Assembly: GCF_004362525.1 (NCBI RefSeq)
Contig: NZ_SNXS01000010.1
Coordinates: 1 to 64,000, forward strand
Source: Roseateles toxinivorans
GTDB taxonomy: Bacteria > Pseudomonadota > Gammaproteobacteria > Burkholderiales > Burkholderiaceae_C
Reading direction: 5' to 3'
DNA: 64,000 nt
Position 1 is the stretch's first letter; each line of letters starts with the position of its first letter. The position numbers and the translations under genes are program-made. The notes beneath the pieces were generated by a model that had not been told where the DNA came from, ran no database searches, and saw nothing but the letters and a program-made list of their open reading frames with translations. This document shows, piece by piece, positions 1 through 5,344 of this stretch.

Positions 1-18
1 ATCTTCTCGCTTGGCATC

Positions 19-45
19 GTGTCCACCTAAGTTAAGTGGACACGA
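19..45. repeat. Near-perfect palindrome at the left window edge
   Basis: Two 12-base arms (CGTGTCCACCTA and TTAAGTGGACACG-side partner) face each other across a very short centre, with one mismatch between arms. The sequence resembles the terminal repeats of some insertion sequences, but no transposase is visible in this window. It could equally be a hairpin inside a cassette. It contains the stop codon of the small reading frame ending at 32. Confidence 0.4.
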
Positions 46-190
46 TCCTTACGGTTCCGCTTGGCGACTTCAAGATGACTTGGCCGGACGGATACGACGA
101 AGCGACGGGTTTGTAGGCCTCGAAAAGAGGACGCGACTTGAACCAACGCTTGCGGGTTCTCGAAAGTACCCGCGTAGTGAGATCGCGCAT
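32..190 (-). CDS. Possible truncated cassette gene product (52 aa)
   Basis: An open frame starts at an ATG 14 bases inside the cassette that precedes the 205-262 attC, which is where cassette genes start in this array. The 52 residues are basic and of ordinary composition (MRDLTTRVLSRTRK at the start) and match no family I recognise. The frame ends inside the palindrome at 19-45, so the original gene may have been cut by an insertion there, or the gene is simply short. Whether it is a functional gene cannot be decided because the rest of the cassette and its attC lie outside the window. Confidence 0.3.
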   Translation of the reverse strand: MRDLTTRVLSRTRKRWFKSRPLFEAYKPVASSYPSGQVILKSPSGTVRIVST

Positions 191-204
191 GATTCGGCTT
201 GGAC

Positions 205-262
205 GCCTAACGTCTGAATTCAGAGGCCGCCGAAGGCGGTCCGCTGGAATGATGGGTTCGGC
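205..262 (-). other. attC recombination site (short type, 58 bp)
   Basis: Outer core sites are GCCTAAC at 205-211 and GTTCGGC at 256-262, with internal inverted repeats (GGCCGCC / GGCGGTCC). On the minus strand this is the attC of the cassette carrying the 264-593 gene. The right core deviates from GTTAGGC by one base. Confidence 0.75.
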
Positions 263-263
263 G

Positions 264-593
264 TCATTGTTCGTACCGCTTGCGGTGCTGACGATTCTCG
301 TAGGCGGAGATTCCAAAGAACACAACGAGCCCAGCAAACGCGACGATTCCGCCAAGCTGCCAGGACTGCAAGCGTCCCCACGGCGTAGCTACTGGCCAAG
401 ATAAGTAGCCCCCGGTCAGCACCCCCCAGCCGGCTACAAGAATCGAGCTGACCCAGGTGAGCATGAACGCGTTCATGAAAGGACGGTCAGCCCAGCTCTT
501 GGCAACGGCTCTCAGCTCGCCAGGTTTCTTAAGAAGACCTACGGCTAGCGCGATGAGCAGCCAGTTGATACCGAGGAAGAAGATCAGTCCCAT
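264..593 (-). CDS. Integron cassette: small membrane protein (109 aa)
   Basis: The product is a small, mostly hydrophobic protein with about three membrane-spanning stretches: residues 1-20 (MGLIFFLGINWLLIALAV), about 45-65, and about 80-100. The tail is short and charged (ENRQHRKRYEQ). A longer frame extends upstream, but it would run through the 597-698 attC, so the ATG at 593 just inside the cassette was chosen. The stop lies two bases beyond the attC core at 262. I recognise no family. Small membrane proteins of unknown function are common cassette cargo; a role in stress or surface properties would be guesswork. Confidence 0.65.
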   Translation of the reverse strand: MGLIFFLGINWLLIALAVGLLKKPGELRAVAKSWADRPFMNAFMLTWVSSILVAGWGVLTGGYLSWPVATPWGRLQSWQLGGIVAFAGLVVFFGISAYENRQHRKRYEQ

Positions 594-596
594 GAC

Positions 597-698
597 GCCG
601 AACGTTGAAGTTGAGCCGCAGACACAGGCGGCACCCACCTGACCAAACCGGCACAACGGAGCCCGCCTGTGGCTGTCGGCTCGAACGACCGGTTCGAC
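597..698 (-). other. attC recombination site (102 bp)
   Basis: Core sites are GCCGAAC at 597-603 and GTTCGAC at 692-698, both one base off the RYYYAAC/GTTRRRY consensus. Long internal inverted repeats (GCCGCAGACACAGGCGG against CCGCCTGTGGCTGTCGGC) would fold the single-stranded hairpin that IntI binds. It is the attC of the toxin-antitoxin cassette. Confidence 0.8.
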
Positions 699-714
699 CT
701 CTTGCGCATGCGGC

Positions 715-1029
715 CTACTTGTGTGCCACTGCCAACAGTGCCTTCGGATTGGAGCTGGCGATGGCGAGCAATGTTCGCGCGGCTCCACTCGGCTGCTTCC
801 GACCTTGCTCCCAGCCCTGCAAGGTGCGAACGGACACTCCCATCAGCGCGGCAAACTGTGATTGCGAAAGCCCGGTTTTGTGCCGAGCTTCAATAACCGG
901 CGAAGAAACAACGCGGACTTGTCCTGCCTTCATCTCCCGCACAGATTGCAGAAGCTCCGCGGCAAGATCGCGCTTGGCTTCGTACGCAGTGAGTTCTGCG
1001 TCGGTCAGGGGTTTACTCTTCGAGGGCAC
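715..1029 (-). CDS. higA: HigA-like antitoxin (XRE family), cassette-borne
   Basis: This 104-residue DNA-binding antitoxin carries a helix-turn-helix in its C-terminal half: residues about 50-85, with GLSQSQFAALMGVSVRTLQG followed by WEQGRKQP. This is the layout of HigA2-type antitoxins. The N-terminal half (ELLQSVREMKAGQ) would be the toxin-binding part. It is the second gene of a toxin-first pair and overlaps the toxin gene by 17 bases, so the two are translationally coupled. HigA proteins normally neutralise the toxin and repress their own promoter with it. In integron arrays such modules are thought to stabilise the array; that role here is inferred. Confidence 0.8.
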   Translation of the reverse strand: MPSKSKPLTDAELTAYEAKRDLAAELLQSVREMKAGQVRVVSSPVIEARHKTGLSQSQFAALMGVSVRTLQGWEQGRKQPSGAARTLLAIASSNPKALLAVAHK

Positions 1030-1324
1030 GGCGAATCTCCTTCAACTTTGGGCCAGTGAGGTTGTCCGTTTTGGACTTCGCATAAAGCGTAAGCAAGACG
1101 ACTTCACCTTCGGCTGTACGAGTGAAATAGATCACCCGCACGCCGCCCGACTTGCCCGAACCTGCGCGACCCCATCGCACTTTGCGAATGCCACCGGATT
1201 CGGGCACGACATCTCCGGCAGTGGGATGCTCTGCAATGTAGGCGGCGAAAACGCCGCGCTCCTCTTCGCTCCAGTAGAGCGGCCATTGGCGTTGAAAGAG
1301 GAGGGTTTCGACGACTGTGAGCAT
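1013..1324 (-). CDS. higB: HigB/RelE-like mRNA-interferase toxin, cassette-borne
   Basis: This 103-residue protein of the RelE/HigB2 toxin family shows the sequence blocks I associate with HigB2: a GDVVPESGGIRKVRW segment, the basic GSGKSGGVRVIYFTR strand region, and LLTLYAKSKTDNLT before the last helix. Family members cleave mRNA at the ribosome and stop growth. The gene precedes its antitoxin, the usual order for HigBA. The ATG at 1324 is the first in the cassette, about 50 bases inside the 1377-1478 attC, leaving room for the module's own promoter. Function is inferred from family resemblance only. Confidence 0.8.
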   Translation of the reverse strand: MLTVVETLLFQRQWPLYWSEEERGVFAAYIAEHPTAGDVVPESGGIRKVRWGRAGSGKSGGVRVIYFTRTAEGEVVLLTLYAKSKTDNLTGPKLKEIRRALEE

Positions 1325-1376
1325 TGCCGAACTATACGCCAGAGGCGCACAGCAGTCCAGAAGCGGATTTCAAGAG

Positions 1377-1478
1377 GTCGAACGTTTGACATGAGGGGCA
1401 AACGACGGCGGCACCAGCGTGGACAGAATGCCCAAAACCGAACCGCCGTTGTTTGTCCCCTCGATGGAATGGTTAGGC
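1377..1478 (-). other. attC recombination site (102 bp, family 1)
   Basis: Core sites are GTCGAAC at 1377-1383 and GTTAGGC at 1472-1478. The arms GGGGCAAACGACGGCGG and CCGCCGTTGTTTGTCCCC form the hairpin. It is nearly identical to the sites at 1910, 3872 and 4633. The TTA inside the right core (1473-1475) is the stop codon of the neighbouring cassette gene read on the minus strand. Confidence 0.88.
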
Positions 1479-1904
1479 CTCTGTTTCTGCCGCACTGTGC
1501 TTCTCGTTGTTGGGAGGATAGGGCCAGAGCAATGTGGCTAGCCAACCCCCGGCAAACCAGGGGACAACCAACCACGGGAGAAGCACGTTTAGCGTGCGCA
1601 CCACTGAGCTGTCGACTTGCGGCTGGTGAAGCAGCAGAGCGACGGCGAGGCCAAAGGAGAGGGAGACGAGCAATGCAGCGACAGGCTTTCGCACGCTCCT
1701 TCCCACAGCGACAATCAATGGAAACACGGTGAGCCAGGATGCCACTGCATAGACGAATAACATTGGCACCATGACCAACTCTGCCCTGACAGCTGCATCG
1801 TCCTCGGTGCACGCTCGTAGGGCGCATCCCGCCTTGTCGATTGCAAGTAGGAGACACGCGGAAACGAGGGAGGACGAAGTGACGGCGATGGTCTTGGATC
1901 GCAT
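1473..1904 (-). CDS. Integron cassette: membrane protein (143 aa)
   Basis: This 143-residue protein starts at the ATG six bases inside the cassette; a longer upstream frame would cross the attC. It begins with a probable signal-anchor (MRSKTIAVTSSSLVSACLLL). After a short loop with two cysteines and acidic residues (CALRACTEDDAA) come two or three more hydrophobic spans (about 50-70, 78-95 and 110-130). Its TAA stop lies within the attC core. No family recognised. The loop with paired cysteines suggests an extracytoplasmic segment, but the topology is only inferred. Confidence 0.65.
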   Translation of the reverse strand: MRSKTIAVTSSSLVSACLLLAIDKAGCALRACTEDDAAVRAELVMVPMLFVYAVASWLTVFPLIVAVGRSVRKPVAALLVSLSFGLAVALLLHQPQVDSSVVRTLNVLLPWLVVPWFAGGWLATLLWPYPPNNEKHSAAETEA

Positions 1905-1909
1905 GAGAG

Positions 1910-2011
1910 GTCTAACGTTTGACATGAGGGGCAAACAGCGGTGGCACCAACGTAGGCAACGAAGCCAAAACTGAACCGCCGTTGATTGTCCCCTCGATGG
2001 AAGGGTTAGAC
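1910..2011 (-). other. attC recombination site (102 bp, family 1)
   Basis: Core sites are GTCTAAC at 1910-1916 and GTTAGAC at 2005-2011, with the same internal arms as the other family-1 sites apart from a few changes (AACAGCGGTGG in place of AACGACGGCGG). The TTA at 2006-2008 supplies the stop codon of the HAD gene. Confidence 0.88.
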
Positions 2012-2662
2012 CGCCGACAATAGGAACGCTCGAATTTCATTGAGGTTGTCGCTGCTGAATGCTACTCGCGGAGAGTAAGCGGATGATTTCCAGATGGCTT
2101 GCATGCCAAGCTCCAGGGCGGGCTGCATATCGGCTGCGAAGTCGTCTCCGACGAATGCAGCATCATTTGGCTCGACATCGAGTATCTGGAGACAAGCTCG
2201 AAAGATGCGTAGATCTGGCTTCTTGATTCCTAGGCCGCCCGAGGTAACCACCGCATCGAAGTTCTCGGCGACACCCATGCCTACGATTTTGCTTCGCTGA
2301 AAGGCGTCGCGGCCGTTGGTGATAAGGCCTACCTTCATACCCTGCGCTTTGCATGACCGTACGAGGTCCAGTGCACCGGCATACAGCTTGGCTTCTGTTC
2401 CAAGGTTGTTGTCGAAGTCTGCGAGCAGCGACTCGGCAAGGTCTGAGGGCAGCGAGAACCGATCTCGCAGGCGCGAGAAGACCTCGGTCTTCTCGATGCG
2501 AAGGTTGTTCAGATCGAGGTACTGTGACACCCATTCGCCCTCGTGAATGCCGAAGGACGAAAGCTCACCGGTGACGTACTGCTTGGCGGCGACCGTGCGC
2601 AGCGTTGCCGACTTGTCGTGCAGCGTGTCATCGAGGTCAAAGAGCACGGCACGTAGGTTCAT
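2006..2662 (-). CDS. Integron cassette: HAD-superfamily hydrolase (218 aa)
   Basis: This is a haloacid-dehalogenase-fold phosphatase, probably of the phosphoglycolate-phosphatase/YjjG-like group. Motif I is FDLDDTLHD near residues 9-16 (nucleophile and acid Asp), motif II is LITNG (about residue 115), the motif III lysine is in IKKPD, and motif IV is GDDFAAD. A helical cap domain sits between motifs I and II. The ATG at 2662 lies just inside the cassette; the longer upstream frame would pass through an attC. The stop is embedded in the attC core. The substrate cannot be told from sequence. HAD phosphatases act on small phosphate esters in the cytoplasm and are known as cassette cargo. Confidence 0.85.
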   Translation of the reverse strand: MNLRAVLFDLDDTLHDKSATLRTVAAKQYVTGELSSFGIHEGEWVSQYLDLNNLRIEKTEVFSRLRDRFSLPSDLAESLLADFDNNLGTEAKLYAGALDLVRSCKAQGMKVGLITNGRDAFQRSKIVGMGVAENFDAVVTSGGLGIKKPDLRIFRACLQILDVEPNDAAFVGDDFAADMQPALELGMQAIWKSSAYSPRVAFSSDNLNEIRAFLLSAV

Positions 2663-2667
2663 GGGTG

Positions 2668-2778
2668 GTCTAACGTTGAAGCTGAGGGGCCGCAGCCAGC
2701 TGGCCGCGCGGAGCTGAAAATATACAGGCAGCGTAGCGCGGCCAGCTGGCGTAGGTCCACTCGAGCGACCGGTTAGGC
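2668..2778 (-). other. attC recombination site (111 bp, family 2)
   Basis: Core sites are GTCTAAC at 2668-2674 and GTTAGGC at 2772-2778. The internal arms AGCCAGCTGGCCGCGC and GCGCGGCCAGCTGGC form a long stem. It differs clearly from family 1 and shares its ends (AACGTTGAAG; CGAGCGACCG) with the sites at 597 and 3217. Confidence 0.87.
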
Positions 2779-3207
2779 CGCATTGGCCGGAGGCGCGAGC
2801 GGGGCCATGACGCTTGTGCCGCATGCTGGGCATATCTCCGTATATGACCGACCAATGTCCTTGAAATGCGATTTGAGGTTAAGTCGGCAGCCGAAGCACA
2901 GATGCTCACTCAACTCCGGTTGATCGGGTGCGCAGTCCCGGGTCTGACTATGGTCAATAACAACAACCCATTCACCCTGTCTTCCTGCTGGATCGGTTCT
3001 TGCCAAGTCGAAGTGCGCTGCTCCGTCGCATTCAATGTCGCGTGGCTCGAAGATCACTACCTCAAGCCCTTCCGCGAGGCGAAGACGCTGATTCGACAGG
3101 CTTGCGAGCGTTCCGTAGCCGGTTATCGGGATGTCGGCGAGCGAAGATCCGTCTTGCCGATACGCAATGGCGTTGAAGTCAGCATAGATTCGTGGGCGAG
3201 ACGGCAT
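2773..3207 (-). CDS. Integron cassette: hypothetical protein with C-terminal zinc-ribbon pattern
   Basis: A 144-residue protein whose N-terminal two thirds is an acidic beta-rich stretch (YADFNAIAYRQDG, GLEVVIFEPRDIECDGAAH) and whose C-terminal third has two CxxC knuckles at residues 104/107 (CFGC) and 126/129 (CPAC), typical of a zinc ribbon. The stop codon is within the attC core at 2773. I do not recognise a named family. The zinc ribbon could bind nucleic acid or simply stabilise the fold. The ATG at 3207 is ten bases inside the cassette, as in its neighbours, which supports the start. Confidence 0.65.
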   Translation of the reverse strand: MPSRPRIYADFNAIAYRQDGSSLADIPITGYGTLASLSNQRLRLAEGLEVVIFEPRDIECDGAAHFDLARTDPAGRQGEWVVVIDHSQTRDCAPDQPELSEHLCFGCRLNLKSHFKDIGRSYTEICPACGTSVMAPLAPPANAA

Positions 3208-3216
3208 TTGGATGCG

Positions 3217-3327
3217 GCCTAACGTTCAAGTTGAGCCGCGAGCGACGGCAGGGCACAGAAGGCCCAGAATGAAATGGGGGCCTGTAGTGACCAGCCGGCG
3301 CGAGTCGGCTCGAACGCAGGGTTAGGC
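3217..3327 (-). other. attC recombination site (111 bp, family 2)
   Basis: Core sites are GCCTAAC at 3217-3223 and GTTAGGC at 3321-3327, with flanks AACGTTCAAGTTGAGCCGCG and CGAGTCGGCTCGAACGC. The TTA at 3322-3324 is the stop codon of the Imm52-like gene. Confidence 0.87.
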
Positions 3328-3864
3328 CGCACGCTTGTACCTGACCAAGTGTGGAATGTTGGCAGCCAACACGGAATCCTCCCAGCGAATAGCGCTGGCC
3401 TCGCAAACGATAGCCTGACTAGGGAGAAGGAGCTGCACCAATGCAGTAAACATAGTCTTGACTTCAATGGATGTGCTGGCCAATGAATGAGGTCCCGTAC
3501 CTGGGAGCTGAAGGACGAAGCAGTTCCTCGAGTGAGGCGAAGTGCTGCCAATTTGAACGGCAAGTGCATATGCCTCGTCTTCAGGTCCACCGGACCAAAG
3601 CCCCAGCGACTGGCCAAGCTCCAGGATGGGCTGCCTTCCAACATCTCGCAGATTCGCACCTTGAGAGAGCAGCTCTTCGAGTGACTCGTGGGAAATGACA
3701 AGCGGTTGTGCTGTTGCCGCCTTCTTTGAGCGGCCCTTGCGGAAGAAGACACCGAAACCAGCGCAGCGCAGCGCCTCAAACGCCGGGAGCAATGCGGCTG
3801 CACTCTCGCTTGGCGCAGACGCTCTCGACTCCCAGTAAAGCGCAACGATGGACTTGGAGGGCAT
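3322..3864 (-). CDS. Integron cassette: Imm52-like immunity protein (180 aa)
   Basis: The protein follows the pattern I recall for the immunity-protein-52 family: an N-terminal strand ending in YWESR, a long helix with regularly spaced hydrophobics, then FFRKGRSKKAATAQPL, a linker with LEELLSQGANLRDVG, ELGQSLGLWSG, and a late CFVLQLPGTG strand. Such proteins protect cells against polymorphic or contact-dependent toxins. No toxin gene is next to it, so it would be an orphan immunity gene carried as a cassette. The match is from memory of the family pattern, not a search. The gene fills its cassette exactly: ATG eight bases from one attC, stop within the other. Confidence 0.6.
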   Translation of the reverse strand: MPSKSIVALYWESRASAPSESAAALLPAFEALRCAGFGVFFRKGRSKKAATAQPLVISHESLEELLSQGANLRDVGRQPILELGQSLGLWSGGPEDEAYALAVQIGSTSPHSRNCFVLQLPGTGPHSLASTSIEVKTMFTALVQLLLPSQAIVCEASAIRWEDSVLAANIPHLVRYKRAA

Positions 3865-3871
3865 TTCTGCG

Positions 3872-3973
3872 GCCTAACGTTTGACATGAGGGGCAAACGA
3901 CGGCGGCACCATCCTAGACAGAAGGCCCAAACCTGGACCGCCGTTGTTTGTCCCCTCGATGGAATGGTTAGAG
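3872..3973 (-). other. attC recombination site (102 bp, family 1)
   Basis: Core sites are GCCTAAC at 3872-3878 and GTTAGAG at 3967-3973, with the family-1 arms GGGGCAAACGACGGCGG and CCGCCGTTGTTTGTCCCC. TTA at 3968-3970 ends the membrane-protein gene of the next cassette. Confidence 0.88.
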
Positions 3974-4282
3974 CGCATTGGTGCGCTTCGCCCACATGTA
4001 TGCGTATGCCACGGCGGAAATGCTCGCGAGAAGCGGAGCCAAGAAGAACGGCGCGACCCACCCGCAGGTTTCCTCGGGAAAGGAGAGAAGTCCACACAAG
4101 CCGCGGCCAAGAAAGGCTACGACGAGCAAAGCAATGACAAGCACGAAACCTACTTCACAAAGATAGACGCCAAATGAGCTGGACTCTTTATGCCTTCTCT
4201 CGCTGCCGGCGTAGACACGACCTGCCCACAGGAACGCAACTAAGGGCGATACCAAGCCGAGGAAAAGCATCATGATGCTCAT
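3968..4282 (-). CDS. Integron cassette: small membrane protein (104 aa)
   Basis: A 104-residue protein with three hydrophobic segments: residues 1-20 (MSIMMLFLGLVSPLVAFLWA), about 42-62 (VGFVLVIALLVVAFLG), and about 76-95. A charged loop (GSERRHKESS) lies between the first two. Two cysteines flank the short loop before the third span. The stop is supplied by the attC core. No family recognised. The start ATG at 4282 is four bases inside the cassette boundary, leaving no room for its own ribosome-binding site, so translation may depend on the attC-adjacent sequence or on an ATG three codons downstream. Confidence 0.65.
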   Translation of the reverse strand: MSIMMLFLGLVSPLVAFLWAGRVYAGSERRHKESSSFGVYLCEVGFVLVIALLVVAFLGRGLCGLLSFPEETCGWVAPFFLAPLLASISAVAYAYMWAKRTNAL

Positions 4283-4286
4283 TGCG

Positions 4287-4344
4287 CTCTAACGTCTGAG
4301 CTCAGCCGCAGCCGTAGGCTGTCGGATGGAGCGATTGGTTATGC
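4287..4344 (-). other. attC recombination site (short type, 58 bp)
   Basis: Core sites are CTCTAAC at 4287-4293 and GTTATGC at 4338-4344, with a short stem (GCCGCAGCC against GGCTGTCGG). It is similar in size and ends (AACGTCTGA) to the site at 205-262. Confidence 0.8.
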
Positions 4345-4632
4345 GTAGCCCCAACGACGAAGGCACAGGCGCTTGAATGCCGAATGTGCCAGCCGAAGAA
4401 GGAGCCAGCCAGGCGCGCCCCGAGGGCGGTGGCGTGGACCGAAAGCGAGGCCTGGGTTGCATTGCGATGACTTTACCCGTGTATGCCGCGCCAAGACGCA
4501 TAGCAAACCCTGAAGACTGAGCAAGCAACGCGCGCGGCGGCGAGGTTTGCATGCTTGGCAGTTCGACGCGCGCGGCAAAGACTCCAGTGTGGTCGCAAGC
4601 GGAGCCAGCTTTAGAGTTCCGGCAAAGCCGAC
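4345..4632. other. Cassette without a clear gene (about 290 bp)
   Basis: This is bounded by attC sites at 4287-4344 and 4633-4734, so it is a true cassette. The only sizeable minus-strand frame (4339-4578, 79 aa) ends with its stop in the attC core, as real cassette genes here do. However, its product is unusually rich in Arg, Cys and Leu, has no recognisable fold and starts about 60 bases from the cassette edge. I treat the coding potential as undecided; the cassette may be non-coding or carry an RNA or promoter. Confidence 0.5.
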
Positions 4633-4734
4633 GCATAACGTTTGACATGAGGGGCAAACGACGGCGGCACCGGCATGGACAGAAAGCCTGAACCTGAACC
4701 GCCGTTGTTTGTCCCCTCGATGGAATGGTTAGGC
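4633..4734 (-). other. attC recombination site (102 bp, family 1)
   Basis: Core sites are GCATAAC at 4633-4639 and GTTAGGC at 4728-4734, with family-1 arms. It is the attC of the first cassette of the array, the one nearest the integrase. Confidence 0.88.
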
Positions 4735-4753
4735 AGATTGTGCATAGCAAGCC

Positions 4754-5110
4754 TTAAATCACGGTTTGACCTGGGCGAGCGTTTCGCTGGCACTGCCAAA
4801 CAACATAGGCCGCAACGGCGGCAAAGTAGACCAGCGCCACTGCGGCGAACTCATAGAAGAAGTTTGCGTGCGCTGCCCCGAACCAGAGCAAGCCCCACCA
4901 AGGAAGAAGCATGCCAAAACCTTCGCCGCCCCACATGACTGGACAGAAAACGACGAACTGACCAAGTGTCAACGCGCCAACAAGGAGCGGCGCGACAACC
5001 AGAAGATGGGCTCTTCGAGCTACGGTTCGAGCAAGGAAGTAGCTCGCGATGGGTCCCCAAAGCAAGAAAAAGAAGAGAACGATGTTGATGAACCGACCGA
5101 CGCTCTCCAT
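4754..5110 (-). CDS. First integron cassette: membrane protein (118 aa)
   Basis: A 118-residue protein with three or four membrane segments: residues 8-26 (INIVLFFFLLWGPIASYFL), 36-57 (VVAPLLVGALTLGQFVVF), a Gly/Trp-rich stretch about 60-78, and 85-104. The tail is short and basic. The ATG at 5110 is five bases from the attI/cassette junction at 5115-5121. As the cassette closest to attI it would be the best expressed from any Pc-type promoter in the 5122-5344 region. Its stop falls 20 bases before the attC core. No family recognised. Confidence 0.68.
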   Translation of the reverse strand: MESVGRFINIVLFFFLLWGPIASYFLARTVARRAHLLVVAPLLVGALTLGQFVVFCPVMWGGEGFGMLLPWWGLLWFGAAHANFFYEFAAVALVYFAAVAAYVVWQCQRNARPGQTVI

Positions 5111-5114
5111 AGCT

Positions 5115-5344
5115 GCCTAACTATGTTATCGGGCGACAGACACGCTGCGTAACACATTTAGTTGTCGCCGTATCCACGGAGACGTCTGTGGGTTGTTCTC
5201 CGCTTGAACTAAGGCATTGGATTGCATATGCTGTGGTTTCGTACAGTGTATTGGGTCGTGCAAAGGCAGCTTTGGCTTGCATCGCAAGTCTGCAGCGTTT
5301 TGCTGCGGTGCCTGCAACCAATATGGCGTTGATTGGAGCGTTAG
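5115..5344 (-). other. attI: attI region and first-cassette junction
   Basis: GCCTAAC at 5115-5121 (GTTAGGC on the minus strand) is the recombination core between the first cassette and the platform. The following 220 bases up to intI hold no gene. They contain a LexA-type box and should hold the intI promoter, plus, reading leftward, the cassette promoter. The outer limit of attI cannot be fixed by eye because attI sequences are not conserved. Confidence 0.7.
5217..5253 (+). promoter_or_regulatory. LexA-type SOS box in the intI promoter region
   Basis: CTGT (5231-5234), eight bases, ACAG (5243-5246) is a perfect match to the CTGT-N8-ACAG core of the proteobacterial LexA operator. A weak -35-like TTGGAT (5217-5222) and -10-like TACAGT (5242-5247) overlap it. 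SOS control of integron integrases through LexA is established in other integrons. The distance of about 100 bases to the intI start is longer than usual, and the central eight bases are not AT-rich, so this remains a candidate. Confidence 0.55.

Noticed and set aside
597-698. GGTTCGA-like stretch suggesting a tRNA T-arm
   Set aside because: It is the right-hand core of an attC; no cloverleaf can be drawn around it.
605-1732. A 375-residue plus-strand frame across the cassettes
   Set aside because: Passes through two attC sites and the toxin-antitoxin pair on the opposite strand, so it cannot be a cassette gene.
3219-4097. A 292-residue minus-strand frame spanning two cassettes
   Set aside because: Runs through a complete attC and overlaps the Imm52-like gene in another frame.
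4289-4750. A 153-residue minus-strand frame over the unclear cassette
   Set aside because: Starts in the neighbouring cassette and crosses the 4633-4734 attC.
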